A stretch of DNA of 64,000 bases from Hyphomonadaceae bacterium BRH_c29 (GCA_000961695.1 LADW01000034.1:1-64000), one strand, 5' to 3'; positions 1 to 9,205 are shown, numbered from the stretch's first letter. Numbers and translations are program-made. The notes: generated from the letters alone by a model not told the origin.

Positions 1-447
1 GGCCATCCGCAGCAGAATGGCCGGCATGAGCGCATGCACCTGACCCTGAAGCAGGAAACCACCCGGCCGGCCTGCGAAAATCACCTGCAACAGCAGGTGC
101 GCTTCGATGACTTCGTCAGGGAATACAACACCGAACGCCCGCATGAAGGCCTCGCCATGGCGACCCCTGCAGAGATCTACACGCCGTCATCCCGCATCTA
201 TGACGGCCTGCCGGACATCGATTATCCCTTCCATGATCGCGAGGTGCTGATAACCGCCTGCGGCCGGATCTGCATGCACCGAAAGAAAATCAATATCTCC
301 ACCGTGCTCGCGGGGCAGCGCGTTGGAATCAAGGAAGTCGATGACGGAATCTGGCTCGTCACTTTCATGCACTATGACCTCGGATACATTGACCTCGAGC
401 AGAGGACCCTGCAAACAATCGACAACCCGTTCGGAGCAAAAGTGTAA
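1..447 (+). CDS. IS481-family transposase, C-terminal part (5' end outside window)
   Basis: The reading frame is open from base 1 and ends at the TAA at 445-447, so only the last 148 residues are visible. The first residues (HPQQNGRHERMHLTLKQE) match the third catalytic block of DDE integrase-core transposases; the Glu in HERMH is the expected catalytic acid. F..YN.ERPHE.L....P...Y follows, typical of the end of the integrase core in IS481/IS3-like elements, and then a small beta-rich tail. Intactness cannot be judged because the first two catalytic Asp residues lie upstream. An IS-like terminal sequence follows directly, which supports an insertion-sequence end rather than a phage integrase. 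Confidence 0.85.
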   Translation, partial: GHPQQNGRHERMHLTLKQETTRPACENHLQQQVRFDDFVREYNTERPHEGLAMATPAEIYTPSSRIYDGLPDIDYPFHDREVLITACGRICMHRKKINISTVLAGQRVGIKEVDDGIWLVTFMHYDLGYIDLEQRTLQTIDNPFGAKV

Positions 448-493
448 CCCATCTCTCCGGTACAAAGTGGTACCTATGTCTCCGGGTCGGACA
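1..493. mobile_element. Right end of an IS481-family insertion sequence
   Basis: The transposase stop is followed by about 45 bp carrying two related motifs: ATCTCTCCGGTACAAAGTG at 451-469 and TATGTCTCCGGGTCGGACA at 475-493. Read on the minus strand the end begins TGTCCGACCCGGAGACATA. This TGT-starting, CCGGAGACA-containing terminus is typical of IS481-type elements. The left end is outside the window. The exact boundary (about 493) is inferred from the TGT...ACA convention; I could not compare both ends or see a target duplication. The element stops about 10 bp from the 3' end of a tRNA-Leu gene. Confidence 0.65.
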
Positions 494-502
494 CAGTTTG
501 AG

Positions 503-587
503 TGGTGCGGGTAGAGGGACTCGAACCCCCACGCCTTGCGACACGAGAACCTAAATCTCGCACGTCTACCAATTCCGTCATACCCGC
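503..587 (-). tRNA. tRNA-Leu (anticodon UAG)
   Basis: On the minus strand the acceptor arms GCGGGTA and TACCCGC pair fully, followed by the discriminator A and an encoded CCA (plus-strand TGGT at 503-506). The D-arm carries the usual leucine pattern GGAATTGGTAGACG. The anticodon stem CGAGA/TCTCG encloses the loop TTTAGGT, giving anticodon TAG, which reads CUA. A long class II variable arm and a T-loop TTCGAGT follow. Length is 85 nt with CCA. It looks functional. Its 3' end lies about 10 bp from the IS481-type end, and a broken second tRNA-Leu lies upstream at 800-837. Confidence 0.95.
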
Positions 588-978
588 ACATTGGAAGCAG
601 CGCTGCTTGCCATACATCGTGGCTCGTACCAAGCCCGCCAGGTGCAGCCGCGACACATAACGTGGCGATTTATGTTTTGCTCAAGCAGCAAGTGCAAGGT
701 CGCTCTTACCTGCCACTCGTAGCTTCTGTTGAATTCGTTACAGGATCGGATGCGTGCCACACGATTTATATGCGAGGTCGCACCAAACTGGTTATGCTAC
801 CTAAATCCAGTGCGTCTACCAGTTCCGCCACATCCGCGTTCCGGGCAGACACTTAGGCGAGGTTGCGCGGGGGCACAACGGGTCTCATCACGTGTTCGGG
901 CGCAACCCGCTCCCAGAGGCGCTTTATAGTGTGCTTACACGGTGTTTATGTCGTGTTTTATACGGTCCCGAGGGGCAC
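588..978. other. Gene-poor stretch between tRNA-Leu and nnr
   Basis: I see no convincing coding region here; the open frames are short, overlap each other and resemble nothing I know. It holds a perfect 14-bp palindrome AAGCAGCGCTGCTT at 594-607, just upstream of the intact tRNA, and the 5' half of a second tRNA-Leu at 800-837. The part nearest nnr (880-970) is relatively AT-rich, with several TATAAA/ATAAA-like runs on the minus strand that could be promoter remnants for the lost tRNA. No clear terminator for nnr is visible. Confidence 0.5.
800..837 (-). pseudogene. Truncated tRNA-Leu: 5' half ending at the anticodon loop
   Basis: Read on the minus strand from 837, the sequence has a leucine-type acceptor 5' strand (GCGGATG), a D-arm GGCGGAACTGGTAGACGC and the start of an anticodon arm CTGGA-TTTAGG. 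After the loop the sequence continues AGCAT instead of the expected TCCAG, and no variable arm, T-arm or 3' acceptor strand follows. It differs at many positions from the intact tRNA-Leu at 503-587 but shares the ATTTAGGT core of the anticodon loop, so it is not a recent duplicate. This is best read as a tRNA-Leu(UAG) gene that lost its 3' half. Confidence 0.8.
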
Positions 979-2439
979 TTATCCAACACTTCGAGGCGGG
1001 GCGATTTCGCCGTGCAGCAGGCTCAGGATGCCCGGGATCTGGGTCTCCAGGTCTTCCGAGATGAGCCCGGCTCCGATCCTGCGGCCGGCCTCTCCGTGCA
1101 GCCAGGTCGCCATGCTCGCCGCGACCAGGGTGTCGACGCCCTGCGCCATAAGGCCTCCGCAGAAGCCCGCCAGAACGTCGCCCGAGCCCGCCGTGGCGAG
1201 CCAGCGCGTGGCGTGAATGTTCACGACAGCGCCGCCGTCCGGGTTGGCGATGACGGTGTCCGGGCCTTTGAGGAGAACGGTGCAGCCGGTCTTCACAGCG
1301 GCCTGCCGTACGGCTTCAACCTTGTTGGTCGAGGTTTCCAGAAGGTCTCCAAAGAGACGGTTGAACTCGCCGATATGGGGCGTGATCAGGTCACCTGCCC
1401 GAAGGCGGCGGAACAGCTGGTCCTGCTGTGTTTCAAACACGGTCAGCGCGTCGGCATCGAGCACGGCCCGGCCCGGTCCGGACAGGATCGCCTCAACGTT
1501 CGCACGCGTTGCCGGCGTGATGCCCGCCCCCGGTCCGGCGAGGACGACAGAAGCATCCGCAATTGCTTTGGTGACATCGTCCGCCCCGTCGACGGACTTC
1601 ACCATGACTGCGGTCAGCTGGCCCGCATTGACCATCAGCGCCGAAGGCGGGCTCAGCAGCGTCGCCAGTCCGGCGCCTATGCGCAGACCCGCTCGCACGG
1701 CCAGCCGCGCTGCGCCAGTCGAGGAAACGCCCCCACTCAGTACTTTCAGATGGCCGCGCTGGTGCTTGTGGGTCGCCATGCCCGGCTGTGGCAGCAGGCG
1801 CAGCCACAGCGCCGGACTGTTCTCCATCAGCCGCGTCTGCACCGGCACGCCGATATCCGCAACGAATACGAACCCGCAAAAAGCCGATGCTGGCCGCAGG
1901 ACATGCGCAGGGCGCAAGGCTGCGAAGGTGATTGTGCCCTCGGCAGAAAAACATGGCCCAAGCGGCTTGGCCTGCACTCCGCATATGCCAGACGGCACAT
2001 CCACAGAGATCACCCGCCCGCCACGCTGGGCCAGCTGAGCCGGCGTGCCCTCCAGCGAACGCGAAAGACCGCCACCGAAAAGCGCATCCAGAACAAGGTC
2101 ATGCGGCGCCTCCAGCGCCTCTTCCAACGTGCCGACGGGACCTTCCCAGAGCTTGGCCGCCTTGGCCGCATCGCCCTTCAGTTCAGCGACCGGTACGGCG
2201 CAAAACACCGTCACTTCGCGCCACAGCTTCGCCAGTTTGGACGCCGCAACGAAGCCGTCGCCGCCATTGCCGCCGGGCCCGCACAGGACCTGAATTGTGC
2301 CCTCCGGCCAGTTGGCGTGCACGAACTCTGCGACCGCGTCGCCTGCCCGTTGCATCAGCTCGAAACTGTCGAGTCCCTGCGCAATAACCGCCTCTTCAGC
2401 GGCTTGCATTTCTTTCGGTGTAAGTATCGGTCTGCCCAT
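979..2439 (-). CDS. nnr: Bifunctional NAD(P)H-hydrate repair enzyme (epimerase + ADP-dependent dehydratase)
   Basis: This enzyme repairs damaged NAD(P)HX: the N-terminal YjeF-like domain epimerises the hydrate and the C-terminal ribokinase-like domain dehydrates it using ADP. At 486 aa it has the fused two-domain length. The N-terminal domain (about 1-210) contains the glycine-rich GPGGNGGDGF near residues 54-63. The C-terminal domain (about 215-480) contains PHIGEF and the nucleotide/anion-hole motif AGSGDVLAGF at 417-426. It is the last gene of a minus-strand group with the histidine phosphatase 7 bp upstream and the COQ4-like gene before that. Confidence 0.93.
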   Translation of the reverse strand: MGRPILTPKEMQAAEEAVIAQGLDSFELMQRAGDAVAEFVHANWPEGTIQVLCGPGGNGGDGFVAASKLAKLWREVTVFCAVPVAELKGDAAKAAKLWEGPVGTLEEALEAPHDLVLDALFGGGLSRSLEGTPAQLAQRGGRVISVDVPSGICGVQAKPLGPCFSAEGTITFAALRPAHVLRPASAFCGFVFVADIGVPVQTRLMENSPALWLRLLPQPGMATHKHQRGHLKVLSGGVSSTGAARLAVRAGLRIGAGLATLLSPPSALMVNAGQLTAVMVKSVDGADDVTKAIADASVVLAGPGAGITPATRANVEAILSGPGRAVLDADALTVFETQQDQLFRRLRAGDLITPHIGEFNRLFGDLLETSTNKVEAVRQAAVKTGCTVLLKGPDTVIANPDGGAVVNIHATRWLATAGSGDVLAGFCGGLMAQGVDTLVAASMATWLHGEAGRRIGAGLISEDLETQIPGILSLLHGEIAPPRSVG

Positions 2440-2446
2440 GGCGGGC

Positions 2447-2986
2447 TCATAGCACGCGAGTCGCGGCCTGGCTTCCGTATTCCACGATACGCGGCACAGC
2501 GCCGCTGAAATCGACCTTCGTAATCGAGCAATGCCCCGGCTTGAAAACGGTCGTGCGCGCGTCCTGGTCGATCAGGCTGACAACGGCGTTGATCGCGACG
2601 AAATGAGAGAACACGGCAGTGTTGTCGGGCAGCAGAGACAAAGTCTCGGCGATCTTGCGGCGCCAGGCCTCATGGGAAGCGCCTTCCTTCTCCCAGCTGC
2701 CTTCCATATAAGCCCGCAGCCAGACCACCCGGTCGTCAACGTCACCTGGCGTTTCGATCTCCGAGACCACCGGCTCAACCAGAGCCTTGACGCCCGCCAG
2801 CCGCTCAAACGCCGCCGCCGTTTCGCGGCAACGCTGCATGGGGCTGCACACGGCGGAACGGGCCCCCAGGTCGACCAGCTGGGCCGCTGCGGCCTCTGCC
2901 TGTCTGTGACCAAGTTCGCTGAGACCGGGGTCCGGATGATCGCCCCAGCTCGCAGCCGCTTCACCATGGCGGATCAGATATATCAT
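2447..2986 (-). CDS. Histidine phosphatase family protein (SixA-like)
   Basis: This 179-residue, single-domain protein of the phosphoglycerate mutase/acid phosphatase clan begins MIYLIRHGEA, with the catalytic RHG at residues 6-8. Other family features are the SPMQRCRETA block that positions the second arginine and a second histidine in VFSHFVAINA near residue 128. The short length without a cap domain resembles SixA-type phosphohistidine phosphatases, but the substrate cannot be told from sequence. Its start overlaps the stop of the COQ4-like gene by 4 bp (ATGA), and nnr follows after 7 bp, so the three are probably cotranscribed. Confidence 0.85.
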   Translation of the reverse strand: MIYLIRHGEAAASWGDHPDPGLSELGHRQAEAAAAQLVDLGARSAVCSPMQRCRETAAAFERLAGVKALVEPVVSEIETPGDVDDRVVWLRAYMEGSWEKEGASHEAWRRKIAETLSLLPDNTAVFSHFVAINAVVSLIDQDARTTVFKPGHCSITKVDFSGAVPRIVEYGSQAATRVL

Positions 2987-3783
2987 GCGGCTGCCTTCGT
3001 ATTATTGAGCGCCGGTTTGCCAGGATTGATGTCCGACGCGGCGATGCCGCCTTCAGCGCACACCTTCAAGGCATTGAGATAGGCAACCGGCCTGCGGATG
3101 TTAAGGCGTTTGCGTGCATCCTCGATCGGTTCGTGCAGTAGCGCGATAACGTCCTCCCGCACGATCTTCGACGCGAGTTTGCCATTGCGCTTGCCCTCCC
3201 ACAGGCAATCCATGACACGCGCCTCTTTCGGCAGATTTTTGGTCAGCTGCCGGGCGGCCATGTAGGCAATGAAGATCACGCCACGACCGGGGTTCTGGCT
3301 GTAGGTGAACCCCAGCAGACAGGCCTCACCCAAAGCGTCACGGCTATAACCGGAGAGCACATGGAACAGGTCATGCGTGTCGCGCAGACGGTGACCGAAC
3401 CATTGCAGGTCGTCATCAAAGCGCGAACCGGCGCGGCCCATCTTCTCGCTTTCCTCGACCAGGCCCCGCGCGGTGAGGCCTTCACGTTCCATGAAGTCCA
3501 CATAGGCCCGGCCGACCGTGCCTTCAGGCAGAACCCGGATCCAGGAATGATCGTCGAGCAGAGGCGGCAGATGCTCCCGGCGCTTCAGCAGGTGCCGGCC
3601 TGCCTCGATGCTGGCGAACGCCTGAAGGTTGGCGACCTGAGAGCGGCCATTCAGCGCTTCGATGATCTGGAACACCTGTTCGGTGTCCTCTTTGTTCGCG
3701 ATCAGCTTCTGCATGTGTGACCACGCCTTGAGCGGGCGAAAGCGCGGCCTGGGTCGATCTGGATGAATGTAGACGTTAGCCAT
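2983..3783 (-). CDS. COQ4-family ubiquinone biosynthesis protein
   Basis: COQ4 proteins take part in ubiquinone synthesis, and eukaryotic COQ4 organises the CoQ complex. This protein carries the diagnostic H-D-x-x-H-(x11)-E metal motif: HDLFH at residues 137-141 and Glu153, counted from the start chosen here. The start at 3783 (MANVYIHPDRP, 266 aa) is preferred because the 21 extra residues possible from an ATG at 3846 look non-conserved, but neither start has a clear ribosome-binding site. It heads the COQ4 - phosphatase - nnr group and is divergent from glnB. Bacterial members are common in alphaproteobacteria; a direct role in quinone synthesis is inferred from the family. Confidence 0.8.
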   Translation of the reverse strand: MANVYIHPDRPRPRFRPLKAWSHMQKLIANKEDTEQVFQIIEALNGRSQVANLQAFASIEAGRHLLKRREHLPPLLDDHSWIRVLPEGTVGRAYVDFMEREGLTARGLVEESEKMGRAGSRFDDDLQWFGHRLRDTHDLFHVLSGYSRDALGEACLLGFTYSQNPGRGVIFIAYMAARQLTKNLPKEARVMDCLWEGKRNGKLASKIVREDVIALLHEPIEDARKRLNIRRPVAYLNALKVCAEGGIAASDINPGKPALNNTKAAA

Positions 3784-4380
<597 letters not shown>

Positions 4381-4434
4381 TATTGCGCACCACCCAACAA
4401 GATTCAGCAATCATAACTATGGAGGGCATTTCCA

Positions 4435-5838
4435 ATGGCTGAAAACCTCATGAAAATCATGAAGGATGAAGACGTTCAGTACGTCGACCTTCGCTTCACC
4501 GACCCGCGCGGCAAGATGCAACACGTGTCTTTCCACAAGGGCATGGTGGACCAGGCATTCTTCGAAGACGGCCAGATGTTCGACGGTTCGTCCGTTGCAG
4601 GCTGGAAGGCCATCAACGAGTCGGACATGCTTCTGATGCCGGACACCTCGTCCGCCATCATCGACCCGTTCTTCCAGCAGACCACGCTGGCCGTCATGTG
4701 TGACGTCCTGGATCCGATCACCGGTCAGGCCTACAATCGCGACCCGCGGATGACCGCCAAGAAGGCAGAAGCCTACGTCAAATCTTCGGGCGTCGGCGAC
4801 ACAGTGTTCTTCGGCCCGGAAGCCGAATTCTTCGTGTTCGATGACGTGCGCTGGAGCGTTGAGCCCCACAATACCGGCTACTCCTTCGACTCGACCGAGC
4901 TGCCGATCAACACCGGCAAAGAGTACCCGATGGGCAACATGGGTCACCGCCCTGGCCCCAAGGGTGGCTATTTCCCGGTCCCGCCGATCGACTCCGAGCA
5001 GGACATGCGCGGCGAGATGCTGTCCATCATGGGCGACATCGGCCTCGACCCGGAAAAACACCACCACGAAGTGGCCCCCGCCCAGCACGAACTTGGCCTC
5101 AAGTTCTCAACGCTGACCGTGATGGCTGACCGCCTTCAGCTCTACAAATACGTGATCCACAACGTCGCTGCCTCGTACGGCAAAACGGCAACCTTCATGC
5201 CGAAGCCGATGTACAAGGACAACGGCTCGGGCATGCACGTGCACCAGTCGATCTGGAGCGGCGGCAAACCGCTGTTCGCAGGCGACAAGTATGCCGGCCT
5301 CTCCGAGACCTGCCTCTACTACATCGGCGGCATCATCAAGCACGCCAAGGCCCTGAACGCGATCACCAACCCGTCGACCAATAGCTACAAGCGTCTGGTG
5401 CCGGGCTACGAAGCACCGGTCATGCTGGCCTACTCGGCACGCAACCGTTCGGCTTCGATCCGTATTCCTTTCGGCGACAACCCGAAGGCCAAGCGCATCG
5501 AAACCCGTTTCCCGGACCCGATGGCGAACCCCTACCTCGCCTTCGCCGCGCTGCTCATGGCCGGCCTCGACGGTATCGAGAACAAGATCTATCCTGGCGA
5601 TGCCATGGACAAGGACCTCTACGACCTGCCGCCGGAAGAAGCGAAAGCCATTCCGCAAGTCTGCGGCTCGCTGCGTGAGGCCCTCGGCGCCCTCGATGCT
5701 GACCGCGAATTCCTCAAGAAGGGCGGCGTGTTCGACGACGACCAGATCGATGCTTACATCGAGCTAAAAATGCAGGAAAACATGACCTACGAACTCCACC
5801 CGCACCCGGTCGAGTTCGACATGTACTACAAATACTGA
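4435..5838 (+). CDS. glnA: Type I glutamine synthetase
   Basis: This enzyme makes glutamine from glutamate, ammonia and ATP. At 467 aa it has the GSI length. Family blocks visible are FDGSSVAGW near the N-terminus, [13 protein letters not shown] with metal ligands, the ATP-binding region [16 protein letters not shown] and NRSASIRIP. The adenylylation Tyr is at 396 in [10 protein letters not shown], the GSI-beta feature, so activity is expected to be controlled by GlnE under P-II. A GGAGG-type ribosome-binding site (GGAGGGCA) precedes the ATG. A strong hairpin follows 41 bp after the stop. Confidence 0.98.
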   Translation: MAENLMKIMKDEDVQYVDLRFTDPRGKMQHVSFHKGMVDQAFFEDGQMFDGSSVAGWKAINESDMLLMPDTSSAIIDPFFQQTTLAVMCDVLDPITGQAYNRDPRMTAKKAEAYVKSSGVGDTVFFGPEAEFFVFDDVRWSVEPHNTGYSFDSTELPINTGKEYPMGNMGHRPGPKGGYFPVPPIDSEQDMRGEMLSIMGDIGLDPEKHHHEVAPAQHELGLKFSTLTVMADRLQLYKYVIHNVAASYGKTATFMPKPMYKDNGSGMHVHQSIWSGGKPLFAGDKYAGLSETCLYYIGGIIKHAKALNAITNPSTNSYKRLVPGYEAPVMLAYSARNRSASIRIPFGDNPKAKRIETRFPDPMANPYLAFAALLMAGLDGIENKIYPGDAMDKDLYDLPPEEAKAIPQVCGSLREALGALDADREFLKKGGVFDDDQIDAYIELKMQENMTYELHPHPVEFDMYYKY

Positions 5839-5879
5839 TCGCTCAATCCGATCAGATGACCCGATAACGGGGGAAGGCC

Positions 5880-5913
5880 GGGCCGGTGTCGCAAGACACC
5901 GGCCCAATTCTTT
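5880..5913 (+). terminator. Rho-independent terminator after glnA
   Basis: An 11-bp perfect GC-rich stem (GGGCCGGTGTC at 5880-5890 with GACACCGGCCC at 5895-5905) closes a GCAA tetraloop and is followed by AATTCTTT. The stem is strong but the T-tract is interrupted. It sits where the glnBA transcript should end. Confidence 0.75.
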
Positions 5914-5953
5914 GGGGCCGAAAAAAAACGCCAGTGGCATTCCCCTGCCCCCA

Positions 5954-5986
5954 AATGCAAACGCCCCGGCACGAGGGCCGGGGCGT
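5954..5986 (-). terminator. Probable terminator after clpX
   Basis: A 10-bp perfect inverted repeat (ACGCCCCGGC at 5961-5970 and GCCGGGGCGT at 5977-5986) with a 6-nt loop lies 32 bp downstream of the clpX stop. On the minus strand it is followed by TTGCATTT, a short and imperfect U-tract. It mirrors the glnA terminator, so the convergent units are each closed before the other. Confidence 0.6.
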
Positions 5987-6018
5987 CAGAACTTTAGAAA
6001 ACCAGATCGTGCCGGAAA

Positions 6019-7284
6019 TCAGCCAGCTTCGTTCTGCTGGGTCTTCTTGGCGTGCACGTAGAGCGGCTCGGCTTTGCCATCCACCACTTCGGCACTGATC
6101 ACGACTTCTTCGACACCGCGTAGATTTGGGAGTTCGAACATGGTGTCGAGCAGGATGCTCTCCATGATCGAGCGCAGGCCGCGTGCGCCGGTCTTGCGTG
6201 TGATGGCCCGACGAGCAACGGCGATCAGCGCTTCCGGCGTAAAGGTCAGCTGCACGTTCTCCATGTCGAAGAGGCGCTGGTACTGCTTGAGCAGAGCGTT
6301 CTTCGGCTCGGTGAGAATCTGGATCAGGGCCTTCTCGTCGAGGTCTTCCAGGGTCGCGATCACCGGCAGACGACCGATGAATTCCGGGATGAGACCGAAA
6401 CGCTGAAGGTCTTCAGGCTCCACGTCGCGCAGGACTTCACCCACACCGCGGGCCTCAGGGTCCTTCACAGCGGCGCCGAAGCCGATGGAAGCGGCCTCAC
6501 CGCGTGCGGAGATGATCTTGTCGAGGCCCGCAAAGGCACCACCCACGATGAACAAGATGTTCGTAGTGTCCACCTGCAGGAATTCCTGCTGCGGATGCTT
6601 GCGGCCACCTTGCGGCGGAACCGCTGCCACGGTGCCTTCCATGATCTTCAGAAGCGCCTGCTGGACACCCTCGCCCGACACGTCTCGCGTGATGGACGGG
6701 TTATCCGACTTGCGGGAAATCTTGTCGATCTCGTCGATATACACGATGCCGCGCTGCGCGCGTTCCACGTTGTAATCGGCGGACTGAAGCAGCTTCAGCA
6801 CGATATTCTCGACATCCTCGCCAACATAGCCGGCTTCGGTCAGCGTCGTGGCATCTGCCATGGTGAAAGGCACGTCCAGGATTCGCGCCAGCGTCTGGGC
6901 CAGCAGCGTCTTACCGCAGCCCGTCGGCCCGACCAGCATGATGTTGGACTTGGACAGCTCCACCCCATCAGCCTTCCCGGCATGGGAAAGGCGTTTGTAG
7001 TGGTTATGCACCGCCACAGACAGGATGCGTTTCGCGTACACTTGGCCAATGACGTAATCGTCGAGCACGTCGCAGATTTCCTGCGGTGTCGGCACGCCTT
7101 CGCGCGAGCGCACGAGCGAGGTTTTGTTTTCCTCGCGGATGATATCCATGCAGAGTTCAACGCATTCATCGCAGATGAACACCGTTGGTCCAGCAATGAG
7201 CTTTTTCACCTCATGCTGGCTTTTGCCGCAGAACGAGCAGTAAAGCGTGTTCTTCGAGTCGCCTGAGCCGGTTTGTTTGGTCAT
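6019..7284 (-). CDS. clpX: ATP-dependent Clp protease ATP-binding subunit ClpX
   Basis: ClpX is the AAA+ unfoldase that feeds substrates to ClpP; in Caulobacter-type bacteria it degrades cell-cycle regulators. The protein is 421 aa. The N-terminal zinc-binding domain has Cys16, Cys19, Cys38 and Cys41 (CSFC...CDEC). Walker A GPTGCGKT is at 119-126, Walker B is in [10 protein letters not shown], and the ClpP-docking IGF-type loop appears as SIGFGA near residue 268. It lies 125 bp downstream of clpP on the same strand. Confidence 0.98.
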   Translation of the reverse strand: MTKQTGSGDSKNTLYCSFCGKSQHEVKKLIAGPTVFICDECVELCMDIIREENKTSLVRSREGVPTPQEICDVLDDYVIGQVYAKRILSVAVHNHYKRLSHAGKADGVELSKSNIMLVGPTGCGKTLLAQTLARILDVPFTMADATTLTEAGYVGEDVENIVLKLLQSADYNVERAQRGIVYIDEIDKISRKSDNPSITRDVSGEGVQQALLKIMEGTVAAVPPQGGRKHPQQEFLQVDTTNILFIVGGAFAGLDKIISARGEAASIGFGAAVKDPEARGVGEVLRDVEPEDLQRFGLIPEFIGRLPVIATLEDLDEKALIQILTEPKNALLKQYQRLFDMENVQLTFTPEALIAVARRAITRKTGARGLRSIMESILLDTMFELPNLRGVEEVVISAEVVDGKAEPLYVHAKKTQQNEAG

Positions 7285-7409
7285 GCCGTCCTCAATGCCG
7301 ATTAAGGCTTAACGTGGATTTAAACGCCCAATCCCAGTTCCTTAACAGAACAATATGGGCATTGGCCTGCACTGCAAGTGGCAGGCCGCAATACGCGGGT
7401 TTGCGCCGA

Positions 7410-8033
7410 CTATTTGTCATCCTCGACAGCCCGGCGTTCAAACACCTTGTCTACAATGCCAAATTCGCAGGCTTCCTCAGCCGTGAGGAAAGTATCCCGA
7501 TCCAGCTTCCGCTCGATCGCGTCGTACTCCTGACCGGTATGTTTGACGTAAATCTGGTTCAGGCGCCGCTTAAGATCAATGATTTCCTCAGCGTGGCGCT
7601 CGATATCGGTGGCAACGCCCTGATAGCCGCCAGAAGGCTGGTGAAGCATTACGCGCGCATTCGGCAAGGCATAGCGCACACCCGGCTCACCGGACGCCAA
7701 CAACAGAGACCCCATGGAAGCCGCCTGACCGACGCACACCGTAGACACCGGGCAGCGGATGAACTGCATCGTGTCGTAGATCGCCAGGCCCGACGAGACA
7801 TATCCGCCGGGGCTGTTGATATACATCGCGATTTCTTTCTTCGGGTTCTCCGATTCGAGGAACAGAAGCTGCGCCGTGATCAGCGCGGCCATGCCGTCAT
7901 CGATACCGCCCGTCACGAAGATGATCCGCTCCTTCAGGAGGCGCGAGAAGATGTCGAACGCCCGCTCGCCACGGCTTGTCTGCTCCACCACCATGGGGAC
8001 CAGGTTGAGGGCAGTCTGATACGGATTGGACAT
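7410..8033 (-). CDS. clpP: ATP-dependent Clp protease proteolytic subunit ClpP
   Basis: ClpP is the serine peptidase of the Clp complex. From the ATG at 8033 it is 207 aa. The catalytic triad is visible as Ser106 (GQAASMGS), His131 (MLHQPSGG) and Asp180 (DRDTFLTA). The 8033 start is chosen because [19 protein letters not shown] aligns with the usual alphaproteobacterial N-terminus; an in-frame ATG at 8051 would add six residues. Neither start has a strong ribosome-binding site. It is upstream of clpX, the usual order. Confidence 0.97.
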   Translation of the reverse strand: MSNPYQTALNLVPMVVEQTSRGERAFDIFSRLLKERIIFVTGGIDDGMAALITAQLLFLESENPKKEIAMYINSPGGYVSSGLAIYDTMQFIRCPVSTVCVGQAASMGSLLLASGEPGVRYALPNARVMLHQPSGGYQGVATDIERHAEEIIDLKRRLNQIYVKHTGQEYDAIERKLDRDTFLTAEEACEFGIVDKVFERRAVEDDK

Positions 8034-8146
8034 AAATCGGGCCTCGGGCATCGGAAAAAGGAATCTCTATTCTGCCAGAACTGGCAGAATGCCTGATATT
8101 TGTCCACGCAGGCATGGCTGCAAGAGGTGATGCGCTGTGGAAAGCG

Positions 8147-9205
8147 CTAGCGGAACGGCCATTCAGGCGCCCCGCTGGGCATCTGGGCCTCCGGGTCCAG
8201 CATGAAAGCCAGATAATCGTCGTGCACCCTGCCGGCCTGCAGGTCTCGCAGCAGCATGTGATAGCCCTGCTCATAGTACACCGTCCGGATATGAGACGGC
8301 AGGACTTTGGCAGTCCGCTTCACACCTTCGACAGGCACCACATAGTCATTCGCGCCGTAGGACATCAGCGTTGGCAGGCGCGCCGGCAAGCTCGGCGCCC
8401 GCTTGTGCGCCGTCTCCATGAGAGAAACGAGCCCATAGACCTGATCGATCCGGTTAGACGGCATCATCAGGGGGTCAGCCCAGCTGCGCTGCAACATCTC
8501 GATATTGTCGGAAGGCTCGATCCGCACGAAACGCCGTGGCGGGCGAACGATCCAGCCGGGTCGGACGTGCGCTGACAGCCACAAACTGGCCCGGTAGGCA
8601 GGATTCATCGCCCCCCACCCGCGCAGGCCGGGTCCAGAGGCAATGAAATTGTCCGCTTCCGGTGGACGGACCGACCCAAAGGCCGAGATCGCCACCGCGG
8701 CCCCCATCGAAATGCCGACGACCGTTACGGTCGCATCCGGGTGCCGCTGGCGGGCGATGCCTACGGCAGTGCGCAGATCCTCGCGCATCAGCTCTTCCTC
8801 GGGCCAGATTCCCCTCTCAGGCGAACGGCCGAAGCCCCGCTGGTCGTAAGCGTACACCGTGACACCCTGGTCAGCCCAATACGGTGCCGCCATGTGGAAC
8901 GCATTGGCATAGTCGCTCATGCCATGCAGGCCGACAACGACATGCCCCTTGGCGGGACCGTCCTTCCCTGCCCAGGTCGTCAAACCCAGCTGGGCACCGT
9001 CGAAGGAGATGAACGTATTCTGCTCGACCTGGAATTCGGGCGTTACGGCTCGCGTCATGGACTTTGGTTCCTGAACCATCGGGGTTGCGCAGGCGCTGAC
9101 AACCAGCGCCATCCACACAGTCAGCTTCCGGACAAGGCCGAGCGAACCGCGTACCTGAGTTCCGGCAGCACATCTGCCTCGAACCAGGGATTGCGTTTCA
9201 GCCAT
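8147..9205 (-). CDS. Alpha/beta hydrolase, probable lipoprotein (monoacylglycerol lipase-like)
   Basis: The 352-residue protein is a serine hydrolase. The fold markers are LHGMSDYANAF (oxyanion region), YDQRGFGRSP, the nucleophile elbow GISMGAA and a C-terminal YHMLLRD with the likely catalytic His; the Asp is probably in GANDYVVP. This set resembles monoacylglycerol lipases (Hydrolase_4), but the substrate is unknown. An RKLTVWMALVVSAC segment looks like a lipoprotein signal with the lipidated Cys at residue 39. The ATG at 9205 has a good GGAGG 8 nt upstream, giving an unusually long n-region and an 85-bp overlap with the uracil-DNA glycosylase gene; a GTG at 9118 is the alternative start. 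Confidence 0.8.
   Translation of the reverse strand: MAETQSLVRGRCAAGTQVRGSLGLVRKLTVWMALVVSACATPMVQEPKSMTRAVTPEFQVEQNTFISFDGAQLGLTTWAGKDGPAKGHVVVGLHGMSDYANAFHMAAPYWADQGVTVYAYDQRGFGRSPERGIWPEEELMREDLRTAVGIARQRHPDATVTVVGISMGAAVAISAFGSVRPPEADNFIASGPGLRGWGAMNPAYRASLWLSAHVRPGWIVRPPRRFVRIEPSDNIEMLQRSWADPLMMPSNRIDQVYGLVSLMETAHKRAPSLPARLPTLMSYGANDYVVPVEGVKRTAKVLPSHIRTVYYEQGYHMLLRDLQAGRVHDDYLAFMLDPEAQMPSGAPEWPFR

Noticed and set aside
187-856. Several overlapping short open frames on both strands around the tRNA region
   Set aside because: They overlap the tRNA, its relic and the transposase in antisense, share no recognisable motif and lack ribosome-binding sites.
892-2508. A 538-codon plus-strand open frame opposite nnr
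   Set aside because: It is the antisense of a clearly conserved enzyme in GC-rich DNA; the translation is Arg/Gln/His-rich with no domain.
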